From Mixophyes australis (taxonomy: Eukaryota; Chordata; Amphibia; Anura; Limnodynastidae), in contig JAVHZZ010000071.1 of assembly GCA_036250195.1 (NCBI GenBank), positions 257,501 through 321,500 on the forward strand: a stretch of DNA of 64,000 bases, written 5' to 3'. The position numbers and the translations under genes are program-made. The notes beneath the pieces are model-generated. The model did no database searches. It was given only the letters and a program-made list of their open reading frames with translations, and had not been told where the DNA came from. Positions 1 through 10,524 of the stretch are shown here, in pieces. Position 1 is the first letter of the stretch; each line of letters starts with the position of its first letter.

Positions 1-599
1 AATGCCCTGGTGTCCTGACACTGATCATCAAAATCTGAGGAGCATGACTGTCCCAATACTATCCCCATTCATTATAGGTTTTCATAAGACGCTGGTCTCG
101 TCACATGAAAAGAAAAATGTCCAGATAGTGGATAACTGACTTGATTCCCATTTCCCCCCTTAGCACCCACTCTTTTAAGGAGGTGAAAGCTTCAGGAAGA
201 TGCCTCTCACAGAATGGCCGCATCAAGTGAGGTGTATGATGCAGAACATGTCTCCTTACTGATCCCATTAGTCACCGAATCTTTCTTTGGAATTGACAAA
301 TGATGAATCAGGCTGAATATTCTGGGCTTTGTTTCAGGGACCATTTACAGTGCATAATGCATGGCTGACATCAAATATCCGTACAGTTTCAACTCTTTGG
401 ACTCCCTATAAGGAACTCTAAAAACATTCTTAAACCCATTCTCCAATAATAATGCTGCCTCCCTGTCTGGATGTCTCCTAAGTCAGGGATGCTTTGTATC
501 TATATTTAATTTATGTCTTTTTCAAGCAGGTTTCCCATGCCTGAACTGTCTTCCGATCTTGAAAACACTTAGCAAGCGGCTGCCCTCCACCACAGCTGA
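1..599. other. No recognisable gene (left flank)
   Basis: No convincing open frame, tandem repeat or element end was seen here. The stretch next to 600 may be further decayed flank of the zinc-finger pseudogene that follows. Confidence 0.3.
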
Positions 600-1135
600 A
601 CATTCATATCTGAGTCTGCATGGGGCCACATACATTGGCCATCAATAAACTGCCAGCATGTTCCCTTTCTTGCTCCTACCAACACCACAGCAGGCCCAGG
701 AGAAGACCACTGCCAACCCATTGCAGGAAATCCCAACCTCATTTATAGCCACATGGGACATCCAGACAGCAAGAACTTGTAAAACATGCCCATATTCATT
801 GCATAAAATAACGTTTCTCCCCTTCATTACTTCTCTGACATACAATACCTTTCTGAATTACTTTGAAACCCTTTCCTACATCAGCACATGAATTTGGCTG
901 TTCCCTAAGTGATTTCTCTGATATTTAACAATTTGGAATATGTGTAAAACATTTACCACATTCAGAGCAAGAATATCTCTCCTGTATGACATGGTCTTTC
1001 TCCTGTATGGTGCGCAACAAGAAGTGAATTATGTGCTAAATATTTCCAACATTCTGTAATATGGTTTCTTTACGGTATGACTTCTCTGATACTTAAGAAG
1101 TAATATTTTAGGAAAACATTTCCCACATTCTGAGC
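600..1135 (-). pseudogene. Decayed C2H2 zinc-finger array
   Basis: Read on the minus strand from about 1135 downward, the sequence shows repeated remnants of C2H2 fingers. The first keeps an ECGKCF core and a YQRSH-like helix end, and further fingers follow at roughly 84-bp spacing. Linker remnants of the TGEK type are also visible. The frame is broken by stops and shifts in nearly every finger, and several Cys and His positions are lost. The style (CSECGKCF) is that of the intact zinc-finger gene at 42.3-43.7 kb, so this is probably a dead relative in the same cluster. No KRAB-like exon was found near it. The left limit is approximate. Confidence 0.7.
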
Positions 1136-1225
1136 AGGACCAAGATTTACCTGGAGGAGGTGGTAGGGCAGCCATAACCCCTGAGCTGCCTTAACCTTAG
1201 ACCTCACCTACCTTTCCTTGAACAG

Positions 1226-1680
1226 TCACAATTTGTGTTGGTCACATAGGCTGAACCTACTAGGAAAGGTGTTTGGGCTGATCGGGGGGAACTCTTGGCA
1301 AACTGCATGGTTTGAGTGGATTGGCAATTGGCTTAAATTGTCCTGATTTTGCAATTGGTATTGATGACAGGTATTGCACAGGTACTGGTCCCAGTGTACA
1401 TCTATTTTGCCTAAGGGAAGCTGACTTGTACAGTCAAACAAATAGCTACAATAAAAAGTGTTGCATCCCTCTCTCTCTGTGTAGTGAATAAAGCTCTTTT
1501 GAAATATGCCCATAGCAAGGGAATTTCTTATCCACATAAATATCTAGTTATTGCTACAGTAAGAAGAAAAACACAGACACAATTCTTTCATTAGAAATGT
1601 ATTGCATGGAAATGGTAAAATAACCACATGCACAGTGTACACATAACAACATATACAAAAAATTCATAACTAGTACAATA
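1226..1680. other. No gene recognised
   Basis: Contains only a modest minus-strand open frame (1226-1537) without a known domain or splice context, and a short CT run near 1470. Nothing functional is claimed. Confidence 0.3.
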
Positions 1681-1690
1681 AAGACATAAT

Positions 1691-2254
1691 GGGGCTTATT
1701 CAGAGTTGGACGCATTTGCGCACCAAACGTACGTTGGAAATAATGTACACAAAAAAATGGATTTACTCATTGATGTTGAGTCTCAAGACGCCTGCAGCTC
1801 AAAAACAGTTTCTTTGTGACTAGTGTAGGTCTGACCCCCCCCCCCCCCCCCCTTCCCCCCCCGATGCAGTGGGGTGCAGATATTAAATGTAATTAAAAAT
1901 GGAAATGTCAATTACGCAATACTCAATCAGCAAATTAGAAACAGCTAAATAGCGCTGATAGTCATCATCATATACCTGCACCAAAAATCTAATACCTGCA
2001 TGAGGTTCGAGCCCTAAAAGGCGTATTTGCAGATGTTATGTTACAATTACATGAACCCACCCATACTGTGCTCAGCCCATGCATGCTAGTCCCTGCACAT
2101 CCTTATTCTGCTTTTCCAGACAAAGGCGGACGGATGTCAGCGATATAAATAACTCTATATATGGACATATACTTTCTGGATTTTGGAATCATTGCAGTAT
2201 GAAAATACACATCTTATGCAAACAATGACGTACGTCTAACTCTAAATGAGCCCC
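1691..2254. mobile_element. MITE with GGGGCTTATTCA-type ends
   Basis: The left end reads GGGGCTTATTCAGAGTTGGA and the right end is its imperfect inverse (AACTCTAAATGAGCCCC), giving terminal inverted repeats of about 23 bp around a 564-bp body without coding capacity. The trinucleotide AAT lies directly outside both ends and fits a 3-bp target duplication. Similar ends and 3-bp duplications occur at three other places in the window, so this belongs to a family. The ends and duplication size resemble PIF/Harbinger-type MITEs (inference). Confidence 0.65.
1835..1862 (+). repeat. Poly-C tract
   Basis: Eighteen C, two T, then eight C. It lies inside the MITE at 1691-2254. Its length is likely to vary between alleles and is prone to sequencing error. 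Confidence 0.9.
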
Positions 2255-2257
2255 AAT

Positions 2258-3720
2258 ATATACATTTCCTTTATACAACGATGGTAAAGATATTTTGCAT
2301 TCCCCACTAGAGCAGATCAAGCTCCACCTAGTTTGATGTCTATGTACTGAAATACCAGCTATGCGATGTTTTGCTTGTTTGTTCCACCTTCAGATTGCTT
2401 TATTTTATCTTGTACACACCATCCTGAAAATGTTACTACAAGCATTTATTTTCTTAGTAGCCTCCTTCTGTGATTTTAGCCATTTATTTATAACATCAGG
2501 GAGAGTGGATTATTTTCTTACCCCAGGATACAACATAAAGCTGCTCACTGGATACAATTATACAGAAAGCAGAGCAGAGCAACACAAACACACAGCTCTG
2601 CCCCGTGGTATCACCACACGGGTTAAACATACAGAGGGAAACCAGGACGTAAAAGTTGTGTATTTACTAAAACTTGGAGTAAAGCCTATACAAGCCATTA
2701 AATACATGTGATGGTTGGAAACCCCTTTAATTATGCTTCTGAAAGGATTTTATTTTATACAGGGCTTTGTCACTAAAAACAATACATTGGGTATAGTGAA
2801 ACCACCTAAAAAGCCTTGACATAATTGAGATCAAAGTTGCATTATCAAATAATTGTTACATGTTACTCATTTGCCTCTTTCCAGCTCCAGGGTCTGCTCT
2901 ATGCAGCCGCTTTTCCCGGGACACCTTAGTTTCTGGCTCCTCCGTGTACATATGGCTGTGGCAGTGGCTTGTGAGCAGGAGGTCCAATCGGAAGCCACAA
3001 TCTCCATGACTGTAACTCCTGATTGATCATCCTGCTTACTCATACTTCTACCTCGGGGAGATCAAAAGGGGGCGGGGTGAGTCGATCGCATAATTTGGCC
3101 CTGCGCCAAAATGTCAATTTAGTCAGAGCTGTGAGATGAACCACGGAACCACGGGAAACACTTGTGCATGGAGCAGGCCCCGGGGCTCCAGAGAGAGGAG
3201 AAGCAGGTGAGTAACATGATAACATGCAACAATTAGGTGGTAATGCAGATTTAGGTGCTCCTCTGCTGCAGCATATCACTATCATGACAGTGTATTGTCT
3301 TGTCATCACAATATTCAACAGAAAGGGACTTTTAAAGAATATATATACATGATAGGGCACCAGCATACACGTGTACAGCAGCTGTAGCAGTTAATAGATT
3401 GGAGAGAACATGAGGACTGGAATATCCAAATCAGTTTAAGACAAAGAATAAGACTCTAGAAACACTGTATCTACTTAATCAGGGAATTTGTTTTACATCT
3501 AGATAACATTTAACATGTTTCATTCCTACAGATTAAATTTTGTTGTCTCTGAGATACAAAATGAATAATGAACAACATGGGAATTACTAAACAATTGGTT
3601 ATTTTAATAAAAGTATAATTAATTATGTGGTAGTACATTGTAGGGAATGTGAAGAAAGTATAATATCATATAAAACACAAGGCATCGGAAAGTATAGAAA
3701 ATATATATTATATTTGAACT
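2258..3720. other. No gene recognised
   Basis: Open frames here (2361-2711 plus, 3040-3366 minus) have no recognisable domain, no paired splice sites and unremarkable composition. I see no supported feature. Confidence 0.3.
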
Positions 3721-3725
3721 TGGAA

Positions 3726-3726
<1 letters not shown>

Positions 3727-3774
<48 letters not shown>
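3727..3774. repeat. (TA)n microsatellite
   Basis: Alternating TA with one G interruption over about 48 bp. It creates the low-complexity YIYIYI open frames on both strands. Confidence 0.95.
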
Positions 3775-3932
3775 ACTCTTGGGAAAATGCGAACTGTCAG
3801 ATACTGTACAACAAAGTAGGATTATATTAAATTTGAACACACTGGCAGAGTGATTGCATAATTCTGATCTTAATAAGATGTAGTTAGTAGATTTTACCAT
3901 ACCCTGTGGCTGGTTTCCCATCCGTGTAAAGA

Positions 3933-4057
3933 TTAACCCTTCCAATGCTGCAGTGCCAATTGGGTTAAGCCCCCAGTGCTAAGTGCTGGAGGTGCAATGT
4001 ATTTTAAAGTGTATTTCAATAAATATATAAATGTAGATATTGGCGCTGAAAGGGTTA
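3933..4057. mobile_element. Short MITE, piggyBac-like ends
   Basis: Starts TTAACCCTTCCAATGC and ends with the near inverse GGCGCTGAAAGGGTTA, about 125 bp apart. The CCCT-type ends next to TTAA recall piggyBac-derived MITEs. The right end reads TTAG rather than TTAA, so the target duplication is not perfect. A lone similar end occurs near 17882 (TTAACCCTTCAGTGC). Confidence 0.45.
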
Positions 4058-4103
4058 GCCCAGGAGTAGAAATGTATAAAGTGATATGTGTGTTTATAAA
4101 ATG

Positions 4104-4746
4104 TTATTTCAAATGTGTATAAAACAAAAGAAATTGCTTCTCCCCCCACTGCTGGTCCAGTGAGGATCGGAGCTCAGCCAGAGCTTTAATTCCTCCACTC
4201 CGGTTCCCATTTGTAAGTACAGGATGACTGGAGTGTCGGAGGGGTCTCCAATCCCTGATGGTACAGTGGGGGCTGCAGGAGCAGCCCCTGGATAAAGTAG
4301 GAGCCTGGAGCTCTCTGTGTGTAAACTCCGCTGGCAGCTGTAGTTCAGTGGCTTCTGGAGGAGACTTGCAGAGGCGCCTCCTAGATTCACACATGAATCC
4401 AGGAGTCCCAGTCTGCAGAGCACCATACTGGAGCTCAAAGAGCCTGGGGACAGCTGGTGGCAACACTATTCTCCTACAACTCATGTGCAGTTGGCATTCA
4501 CAGTCGGTGAATATCTGCTGACAGGTGACACCAGTAGAAGTGGTCAGTAACAGCCAGATACAGACAGTAAGATGGAAACCCAACTAAACTGTTTAAGATC
4601 TCCCTCTCCAAACACTGGGTAGCAGAGTAAGCCCATCCAGTCACAGTTTATAACTGGTGGCAAGCAATTTGATAATGCTAGGGTTTTTTTTTGGAGAGCC
4701 GAGTTACTCAAGTGAAGAGCTCCTTCCACACAAGGGAATGCAAAAG
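4104..4746 (+). other. Probable LTR/leader of the Gmr1-like element
   Basis: A moderately GC-rich non-coding stretch directly upstream of the decayed gag start at 4747. Its position suggests the LTR and 5' leader of that element. I could not define LTR ends, a second LTR copy or a primer site with confidence. Open frames on both strands here look like chance. Confidence 0.3.
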
Positions 4747-6500
4747 ATGGTTAACTACACCGCAATGTCCAAGGCAGATCTCGAAATCCTGTGCAAAGCA
4801 AGAAACATTGTACAGTAAAAAGTCATCATCTGCTGCACCATGATTTGGGTCCTGTCACTTTACCGAATTTGAGGACGGTGTTGGAGACAGTGATTTACAC
4901 TTGCAGGTGTTTGGAATAATTTCTAAACTCCATGCTTTGTCCAAAAAGGAGTGGGTCAATTATTTGGTCCTTACAATGCAAGGGCGTGCATTAGAGGCCT
5001 ATTGTTTATTGACCCCAGATGACTGTGCAGACTCTGAAGTGGTAAAGAAAGTTCTCTTTAAGTGCTACATTATTACCCCAGGAACCTACTGGCAGAAATG
5101 TGAGGATCTGGCAGAAGCCTTCTCATCAACCATGAGGAATTTGCTAACCAGCTGTGGCAGTTCGTGATGAGATGTGTGAATGGATCTGGTGTCAAGACCT
5201 GGGTGGATTTAAATGGTTTAATTTGCAGGGAGCAGTTGTCTCGCCGGTGCACACAGAGGGTGAAAAAATTGGTACTGGACCACAACACAATAATATTTGA
5301 AGTAGTGGCCCAGTTGGCAAATCAAAATGTAGTGGTTTGGCCACCCTGGCAGAAGCGCCAGTCTAGCAGCCAACACCAAAGAATTTTATGAACTGAAGAA
5401 CATCCCTCTGCTGTTGATCACTCCGCCAAGCAAGTAGTTACAATCCTGTTCCACAAACTAGGTCCTTGTAATTAAAGCCACGGAGCCAGAAATATATTGA
5501 AAGTATTAAACTGTTTAATGTAGTGGAAAACACAGTCCATGTGATGCAAGTTAAACACAGGCCAGATCAGTGAATAAACAGACTTTCAGGTATAAGGCAA
5601 ATATCAGGTTTACCTCCAAGTGACAAGATAGAGATGAATGCTAAATGCTTACAGAAAAGCAGAAACTGGCTAAGCATGGATTTCCACAGGAACAGAGAAA
5701 AAGCAAGGCAGTTAGTCCAAGGGTAAATAAACATTACAGGCACAGAAAAATTAATGACCAGCAAAGGAAACTGGAAGAGGCAGGCATATATAGGAGACAA
5801 TCAGGTGCGAATGATTAACATAGTGCAGCTAGTAGTCCCTGATAGTGAGAAGAGAAGGCAGAATAACAGCACCTCTGGTGGTTCACAGGTACTGCAGGGT
5901 CAATATAATAATAAATATAGTCCCAGAGGCAGGAGCTAAAGCAGCATCATGAGGCAGATCCTAACAGTAGCCACTAACCCAGGTGCTTGTAGCTAGCTGC
6001 AATTCCACCCTGTTCCTGGAAGTCATCAGACTAGACGGGATAGGAAGTGTTATGGCTGTGGGAAAACCGGTCACCTAAGGCCAGACTGTCCCACAGGCTG
6101 ACTTGCATACCCGACTAAGGGAGGTGGGCCTAAAAAGATTGTTCTTGCCCCAGAAAGTCCAGTGCCGTAAGTCACAGAGAAAAGTGACTCAGTGAAGAGG
6201 CCAAAAAGACACCCAAAAAGAGGTGGAAGCACCCAAGTTGGACCATTGCAGGGAGAAGGCCTGAGAGTCTCAGGGACCTCAATCACTGTGGTGAGCCCCC
6301 CATCCTTGCTGAACCTGCTGCAGCATTGCCAGGCTAGACTGCCAAAGTCACAGTTCCAAATGGACTCGAAGTGCCCACGGTGAGGGTACATCTCGATTGG
6401 GGAGCTGGCAAATAAATGTGAGATGTGCTCCTGGGAAACGATCTTGGTCATGGGATGTGGACAGGTTTTTGTCATCCCCATTACCCAGAGTCAAGCTGTC
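4747..6500 (+). pseudogene. Decayed SCAN-like gag/protease of a Gmr1-type Ty3/gypsy element
   Basis: A start with VNYTAMSKADLEILCKAR at 4747 is followed, after frame breaks, by a SCAN/capsid-like block at 4895-5160. This contains KEWVNYLVLTMQGRALEAY, the L-P/D-D loop and a Y-x-I-T-P-x-T-Y segment. The next part of the domain (AQLANQ region, to about 5390) is in another frame. A CCHC knuckle, CYGCGKTGHLRPDC, is readable at about 6043-6085, and an LLGND remnant of the protease region lies near 6425. In known Gmr1-like retrotransposons this capsid domain is the relative of the vertebrate SCAN domain. The copy is dead: there are several frameshifts and stops, it is split by a 500-bp LTR-like insertion, and no RT or integrase follows. 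Confidence 0.75.
5467..5966 (-). mobile_element. Probable solo LTR inside the decayed gag
   Basis: On the minus strand this 500-bp block begins TGTTAGGATCTGCC and ends TTTAATTACA, that is TG...CA, as LTRs do. A TATA-like ATATATG motif lies near 5785 in the matching orientation. It separates the SCAN-like half of the gag from the CCHC knuckle, as a later insertion would. I could not confirm a target-site duplication, so the exact ends are inferred. Confidence 0.5.
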
Positions 6501-6724
6501 AGACTACATGCTACAGGAGTGGCAGTCTAGAGGAAAAGACCCAAGCTACTAGACAACAAGAGCTGCAACAACATTTTCCAGCCCAAAAGAAAAGGTTTAA
6601 GCTGCTAGATCATCAGGACTTAGCCAGCTCTTTACCACAGAAAATACCCCATTCCCCAGCAATGCAGAGTATGTTGTTTCCAGCACATCTGCCATTAAAT
6701 ATGGTGGAAAATATTATGTTATGA

Positions 6725-7215
6725 ACTTGATATTGAGGCTGGTTGGGTGAAATAGACCTTTTATTAAATGGAAATGCTATTAATTTAATTTTTGGGCTGG
6801 TGGGGGTGAAATTGATTTAAAAATCAAATCGGAATGTTATTAATCTAATGTTGGGGAAGGTTGGGAGGAAGGAAGTTTATTAAACATAAACACTAAGAAT
6901 ATACTGTTGGGGTTTTTAGGGGGGAGGAGGCCTAATTATTAAACATGGGGGCTATTAATTTAAGGTTGGGGCTGTTTGGGGGGTAGGAGGCTTATTTATT
7001 AAATTTAAGTATTTATTTAAGTATTTAAGTATATTAATTTAATGCTGGGCTGGTTGGGGTAAAATATCCTAATTATTAAATGTGTACTAATTTATTGTTT
7101 TGGACTGGTTGGGTGGGGGGGGGGGGGGGGGGGTTGGGTTTGTTTAACTGTTAATGCTGAGAATGCTATTAATTTAATTTTAGTTCTGGTTGGGGTAAGA
7201 AGGCCTATTTATTAA
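6725..7215. repeat. Diverged tandem repeat, about 60-80-bp units
   Basis: About seven diverged units share the pattern TTATTAAA, an ATTAATTTAAT core, then a G-rich GGGCTGGTTGGGG-type segment. Unit lengths vary, and one unit carries a run of about 22 G near 7110-7132. The G-rich strand is the plus strand throughout. Age is suggested by high divergence between units. Confidence 0.75.
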
Positions 7216-7229
7216 ATACAGAACACTAG

Positions 7230-8045
7230 TAATGCCATGGTGGTTGGGTGCCTAGAGTGTTGATTATAAGCACTGAAGGGCACCCAAACTTTATCTCGCT
7301 ATCCCTTAGAATCTTTAATAGCGACGCCCAACGTAAACCACTAAAACCTAACCATCTAACTGAATCTGCCCGGGAAAATTTGCTCAAATCATGAGCAGGA
7401 CCACTCTTACCGGCCCAAAAAACAAATGAATGGCCGACCAGCCAAAAATGCTTCCCATCCTGCCGTGAACCTGCAACATGGAGTAAAATGCACATAAAAC
7501 AAATTTCAAGACATAATACATGGTATTAGAGAAAGACACTACTATATATTTGCGTGCAACGCAGGGTGACCCATGCGGAGCTAAAACCGGAAACCCCGGG
7601 GTGCCACAAGCCAATCAGGCCCCCGGGGAAAAGAAATGGCAAATCCCTCCACGCCTCCTTTTAACAAGACAAGCAACGCATGTCATGGGTCAGCCTTACC
7701 ACATTGCATTATTAAGCCTAAAGCGCAACAGCTGGCCTAACATACTGTTTGAAACACTTAGACCTTCACCTACCCGAAGCCACGATACTTTGTTCCGACA
7801 CACCCTCCTCCGCCGCTACTGTAGCCGCTCCTATTCTAAAAGAATGAGTCCCATAGTCTGCTGTATCCAATCCAAGTTTAGCAATACAATTCTTAAAGAC
7901 CGCGGAAAACTAGACCTTCGTAAGGGGGTACCTATCATGGTGCCTAAGCCAATTACCACCAGGAGCAGGGGACATATCTCTATACAATCTTGTAAACTCA
8001 AGCAGGCAAACTGCAATATCCTGATTACGATGCTAGGTAATCCAC
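7230..8045 (-). pseudogene. Ngaro/DIRS-like element end, copy A (YR tail + SGNH-like fragment)
   Basis: Minus-strand order is the tyrosine recombinase tail (about 8045-7740), a spacer, then the start of an SGNH-hydrolase-like ORF (about 7495-7230). The recombinase part keeps a readable KCFKQYVRPAVAL-type end but has stops. The SGNH part keeps the block with the putative nucleophile, LVGHSFVFWAGKSG, and the following KFSRADSVRWLG segment, then stops at 7230. It is a direct, diverged duplicate of copy B at 8523-9730. DIRS-like elements use a tyrosine recombinase instead of an integrase; an accessory SGNH-like ORF is, as I recall, a feature of vertebrate Ngaro elements. Copy A is broken and cannot encode either protein. 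Confidence 0.65.
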
Positions 8046-8522
8046 CGCCCCCTACCCAAAGGATCAGTCTTTGATCTATGGATCTTACAAGCTATGTTAT
8101 CATTCTTAACCACAACATTTCTGTGAAGTAACCCTGAACTGATTGCCGATCTAAGCTAACAACTCACCTGTAAACCGCTTATGGTGGACAACCTTCTATA
8201 CCATCTTTAACCTTTACCAGAGTTAACTTAACAACTAAAATAACGACACAGAGACTTGAATTGGCGTTTGAAAGGTCAGGTATTTATTATAGGCGAAACC
8301 TGCTGGGGAAAAATTGGTGGCCAACATAAACAGACCAATCAGCATCCAGGCCACACCTACTAGTTGTAAATTCCGTCCAAACTAATTTGGACTCGACTAG
8401 GCGTAAAATGCCAAACTCCCCCATTTGGCATATTAGCTGAGGCCGGCCCGCCTAAGCGGAGCCCCTTAACACCGAAGGGCTATTCTGCTAATTGCCCAAT
8501 CCCTTTAAGAGGAGAGTGCCTA
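8046..8522. other. Spacer between the two Ngaro-like copies
   Basis: No coding capacity seen. It may be the terminal non-coding part of the element, since it sits directly downstream (minus strand) of the SGNH-like ORF of copy B. No terminal repeat could be matched. Confidence 0.3.
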
Positions 8523-9170
8523 CTACGCCTTCAATGTAACAAAATGGCCGCTGATTGGGCTGCTTACTGCTACAGCTAAGGTTTCCCACCAGGAACCGCA
8601 GCCCGCCACCAACCGACCTCTCATAGCCAAACAAAAAAAAACAAATATCTGCTCTATAAAGTATGCCATACCCAAATCAGACAAATGTACACCATCGGGC
8701 CTATAGTACTGCGTCAACACAGCCCTTATGGACGGATAACTAATGCAGCCACCACCTACTTCCTGAAAGATCTTCCGAACCACCCTATTTACCTTCCCAC
8801 AAACTTTCTCAATCCGTGCTGGTTTATCCGCCCCTCTCCAATTGCGCCTAGGGATAATATCGGACCATGTAAGGTGAACTGTTGGCCAATGTAACTTAAT
8901 GGCCCCGACATCAGATCTTATATGTTCAATGAGCTCTAAACTGGACCACTTACCCAGGTCATTCCCCCCAAGGTGAATTACAAGTTCTAAAGGGCGCCCA
9001 AACCTACTCTCGGTGTCTTTTAGTATCTTCAACAGAGATGCCCAACGCATACCCCTAACACCTATCCATCTTATTGACTCCGCCCTGGAAAATTTGCTCA
9101 CATCATGAGCAGGGCCGCTCTTACCGGCCCAAAAAACAAATGAATGGCCTACCAGTCAAATACTCCTCCC
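8523..9170 (-). CDS. SGNH-hydrolase-like accessory protein of a Ngaro-like element (copy B)
   Basis: The open frame from 9101 to 8523 carries three of the conserved SGNH/GDSL blocks, with GHS (candidate Ser, block I) just upstream of its first Met near 9145. GGND with the Asn (block III) follows in LVIHLGGNDLG, and DGVHLSDLG supplies the Asp and His (block V). SGNH enzymes are esterases or acetylhydrolases; here the substrate is unknown. The frame is open through the GHS block, but a TGA sits a few codons upstream of it, where copy A has TGG, so the original N-terminus is cut. It lies about 200 bp after the recombinase tail of the same element on the same strand. The family assignment is firm; present-day function is doubtful. 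Confidence 0.65.
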
Positions 9171-9439
9171 ATCCTGACGTACACCTGCAACATGGAGTAA
9201 TGTATTAGTAGTAAATTAAATGGCAAAACGTAAAACATAATTAATACTGAAAACAAAAAACTGCCACATTCGCGCATAACGCAGGGTGACCCATGCGGAG
9301 GTAAAACCGGAAACCCCGGGGTGCAACCGCCAATCAGGCCCCCGGAGAAAAGAAATGGCAAAACCCTCCGCGCTCCCTTTCAACAAGGTAAGCAACGCAA
9401 CGTCATAGGTCAGCCTTATTACATCGCCCTGTCTAAGGC

Positions 9440-9730
9440 TAGAGCGCCACAGCTGGCCTGACATACCACTTAAAACACTTAGACTTCCATCTACCCAAAG
9501 CCATAATGCTCTGCTCAGACACACCTTCTTCTGCCGCTACCGTAGCTGCCCCTATCCTAAAGGAATGCGTCCCATAGTCCGCTGCACTCAAACCAAGCTT
9601 AACCACGCAATTTTTGAATACCGCTGAAAATTGAAACTTTGTAAGGGGAAAACCATTACCATGTCTAAGCCAATAACCACTGGGAGCAGGAGACATATCC
9701 CTATACAACCTTGTCAATTCTACTGGGCTG
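9440..9730 (-). pseudogene. Tyrosine recombinase C-terminal part (Ngaro/DIRS-like, copy B)
   Basis: The minus-strand frame from about 9730 to 9440 encodes the catalytic end of a tyrosine recombinase. It contains a GTHSFRIGAATVAAEEGVS block with the H-x-x-R signature, an ALGRWKS segment and a final YVRPAVAL, whose Tyr is the probable nucleophile. The N-terminal part, with the first catalytic Arg, is missing. Homology ends abruptly at about 9722-9730, where a GC-rich unrelated sequence begins. The SGNH-like ORF follows on the same strand. Confidence 0.7.
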
Positions 9731-10030
9731 CAGGGGCATCCACGGGCCCTCCTGGAGCGCCCGCATCTAACATGGCCGCCGGAATCGGGATGGACTGACG
9801 CGCATGCGCGCGCGTCTGCGTGCGCGTCGTCACGCATGCGCAGAAGCTTTTACTAGCCGCCGCGGCCGCAGCGGAGCCGCCGGGGACACCCACCCCACTA
9901 CCCGAGAGGGGGGAAGAGGAAACACCCGTCGGCGAGGCCCGCATCTGGGCTCGCCGCTTACTAAGGGCCGAGGGGGGGGGGGAACAAGTCTCAGCGAGGC
10001 GGTGGGGTGGAACCCTAACTCTCTTGGCCC
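9731..10030. promoter_or_regulatory. GC-rich, CpG-rich promoter-like block
   Basis: A sharp island of CpG in AT-rich surroundings. It contains two NRF1-like GCGCATGCGC / CGCATGCGCA motifs (9799-9810 and 9832-9842), an alternating purine-pyrimidine run, and a YY1-like ATGGCCGCC at about 9774. The long overlapping frames on both strands here reflect high GC, not genes. It probably is the leader or terminal region of a transposable element adjoining the recombinase fragment (inference). Confidence 0.45.
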
Positions 10031-10500
10031 GGAGCATAATGGGGGAAGGAAAAGGTAACAAAAAATAAACAAGAAAAAGAGAGAGGGGAAAGGTAGGGGA
10101 GGAAGGGACAAGAACTAGGGGAAGAAGATAAGGTGGAGAAAACAAGGAGGAGAATGGATTGGGAACAAATGTGAAAAGAAAAGAACACTGAAAATACAAC
10201 TTAAATAAACACAATCACAGCAATAAATGCAATACCAAAAACAGTATAACACAGTTAAAAAACACAGTGAAAAAACAGTTTATGTAGCAATACTTACCAG
10301 GACAGCAGAGAGCCCATACTCACTTAACAAATCTATCCGGCAAGAGGAAGTCACATCCTTTTCCTATATGTTATAAGCCTCCTCAGGAAAGCAAACCCCT
10401 CCCCTTCCGGCTCCACTGATTGGATAACTCAGATTTCTACCACAACCCAGATAAGTTAACTCCTGGTATGCCTGTACTTTTTCCTCTGCCTGCCCCCTCA
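10031..10500. other. Purine-rich then AT-rich non-coding stretch
   Basis: About 150 bp of almost pure purine on the plus strand (10036-10190), then unstructured sequence. Near 10490-10518 it ends in a 23-bp sequence repeated at 17158-17182 (see findings). Confidence 0.4.
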
Positions 10501-10524
10501 GTGTTTATATCACCTTGGTCTCAT

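Noticed and set aside
2361..2711. 116-residue plus-strand open frame with hydrophobic start
   Set aside because: No domain, no splice signals and ordinary composition; likely chance in AT-rich DNA.
3619..3945. Open frames with YIYIYI tracts
   Set aside because: Direct translation of a (TA)n microsatellite.
7520..8074. 184-residue plus-strand open frame
   Set aside because: It is antisense to the recombinase tail of copy A, where the recognisable protein motifs are on the minus strand.
9720..10214. Overlapping long open frames on both strands
   Set aside because: High GC content and purine-strand bias remove stop codons on both strands. No domain is recognised, and the recombinase homology ends before this block.
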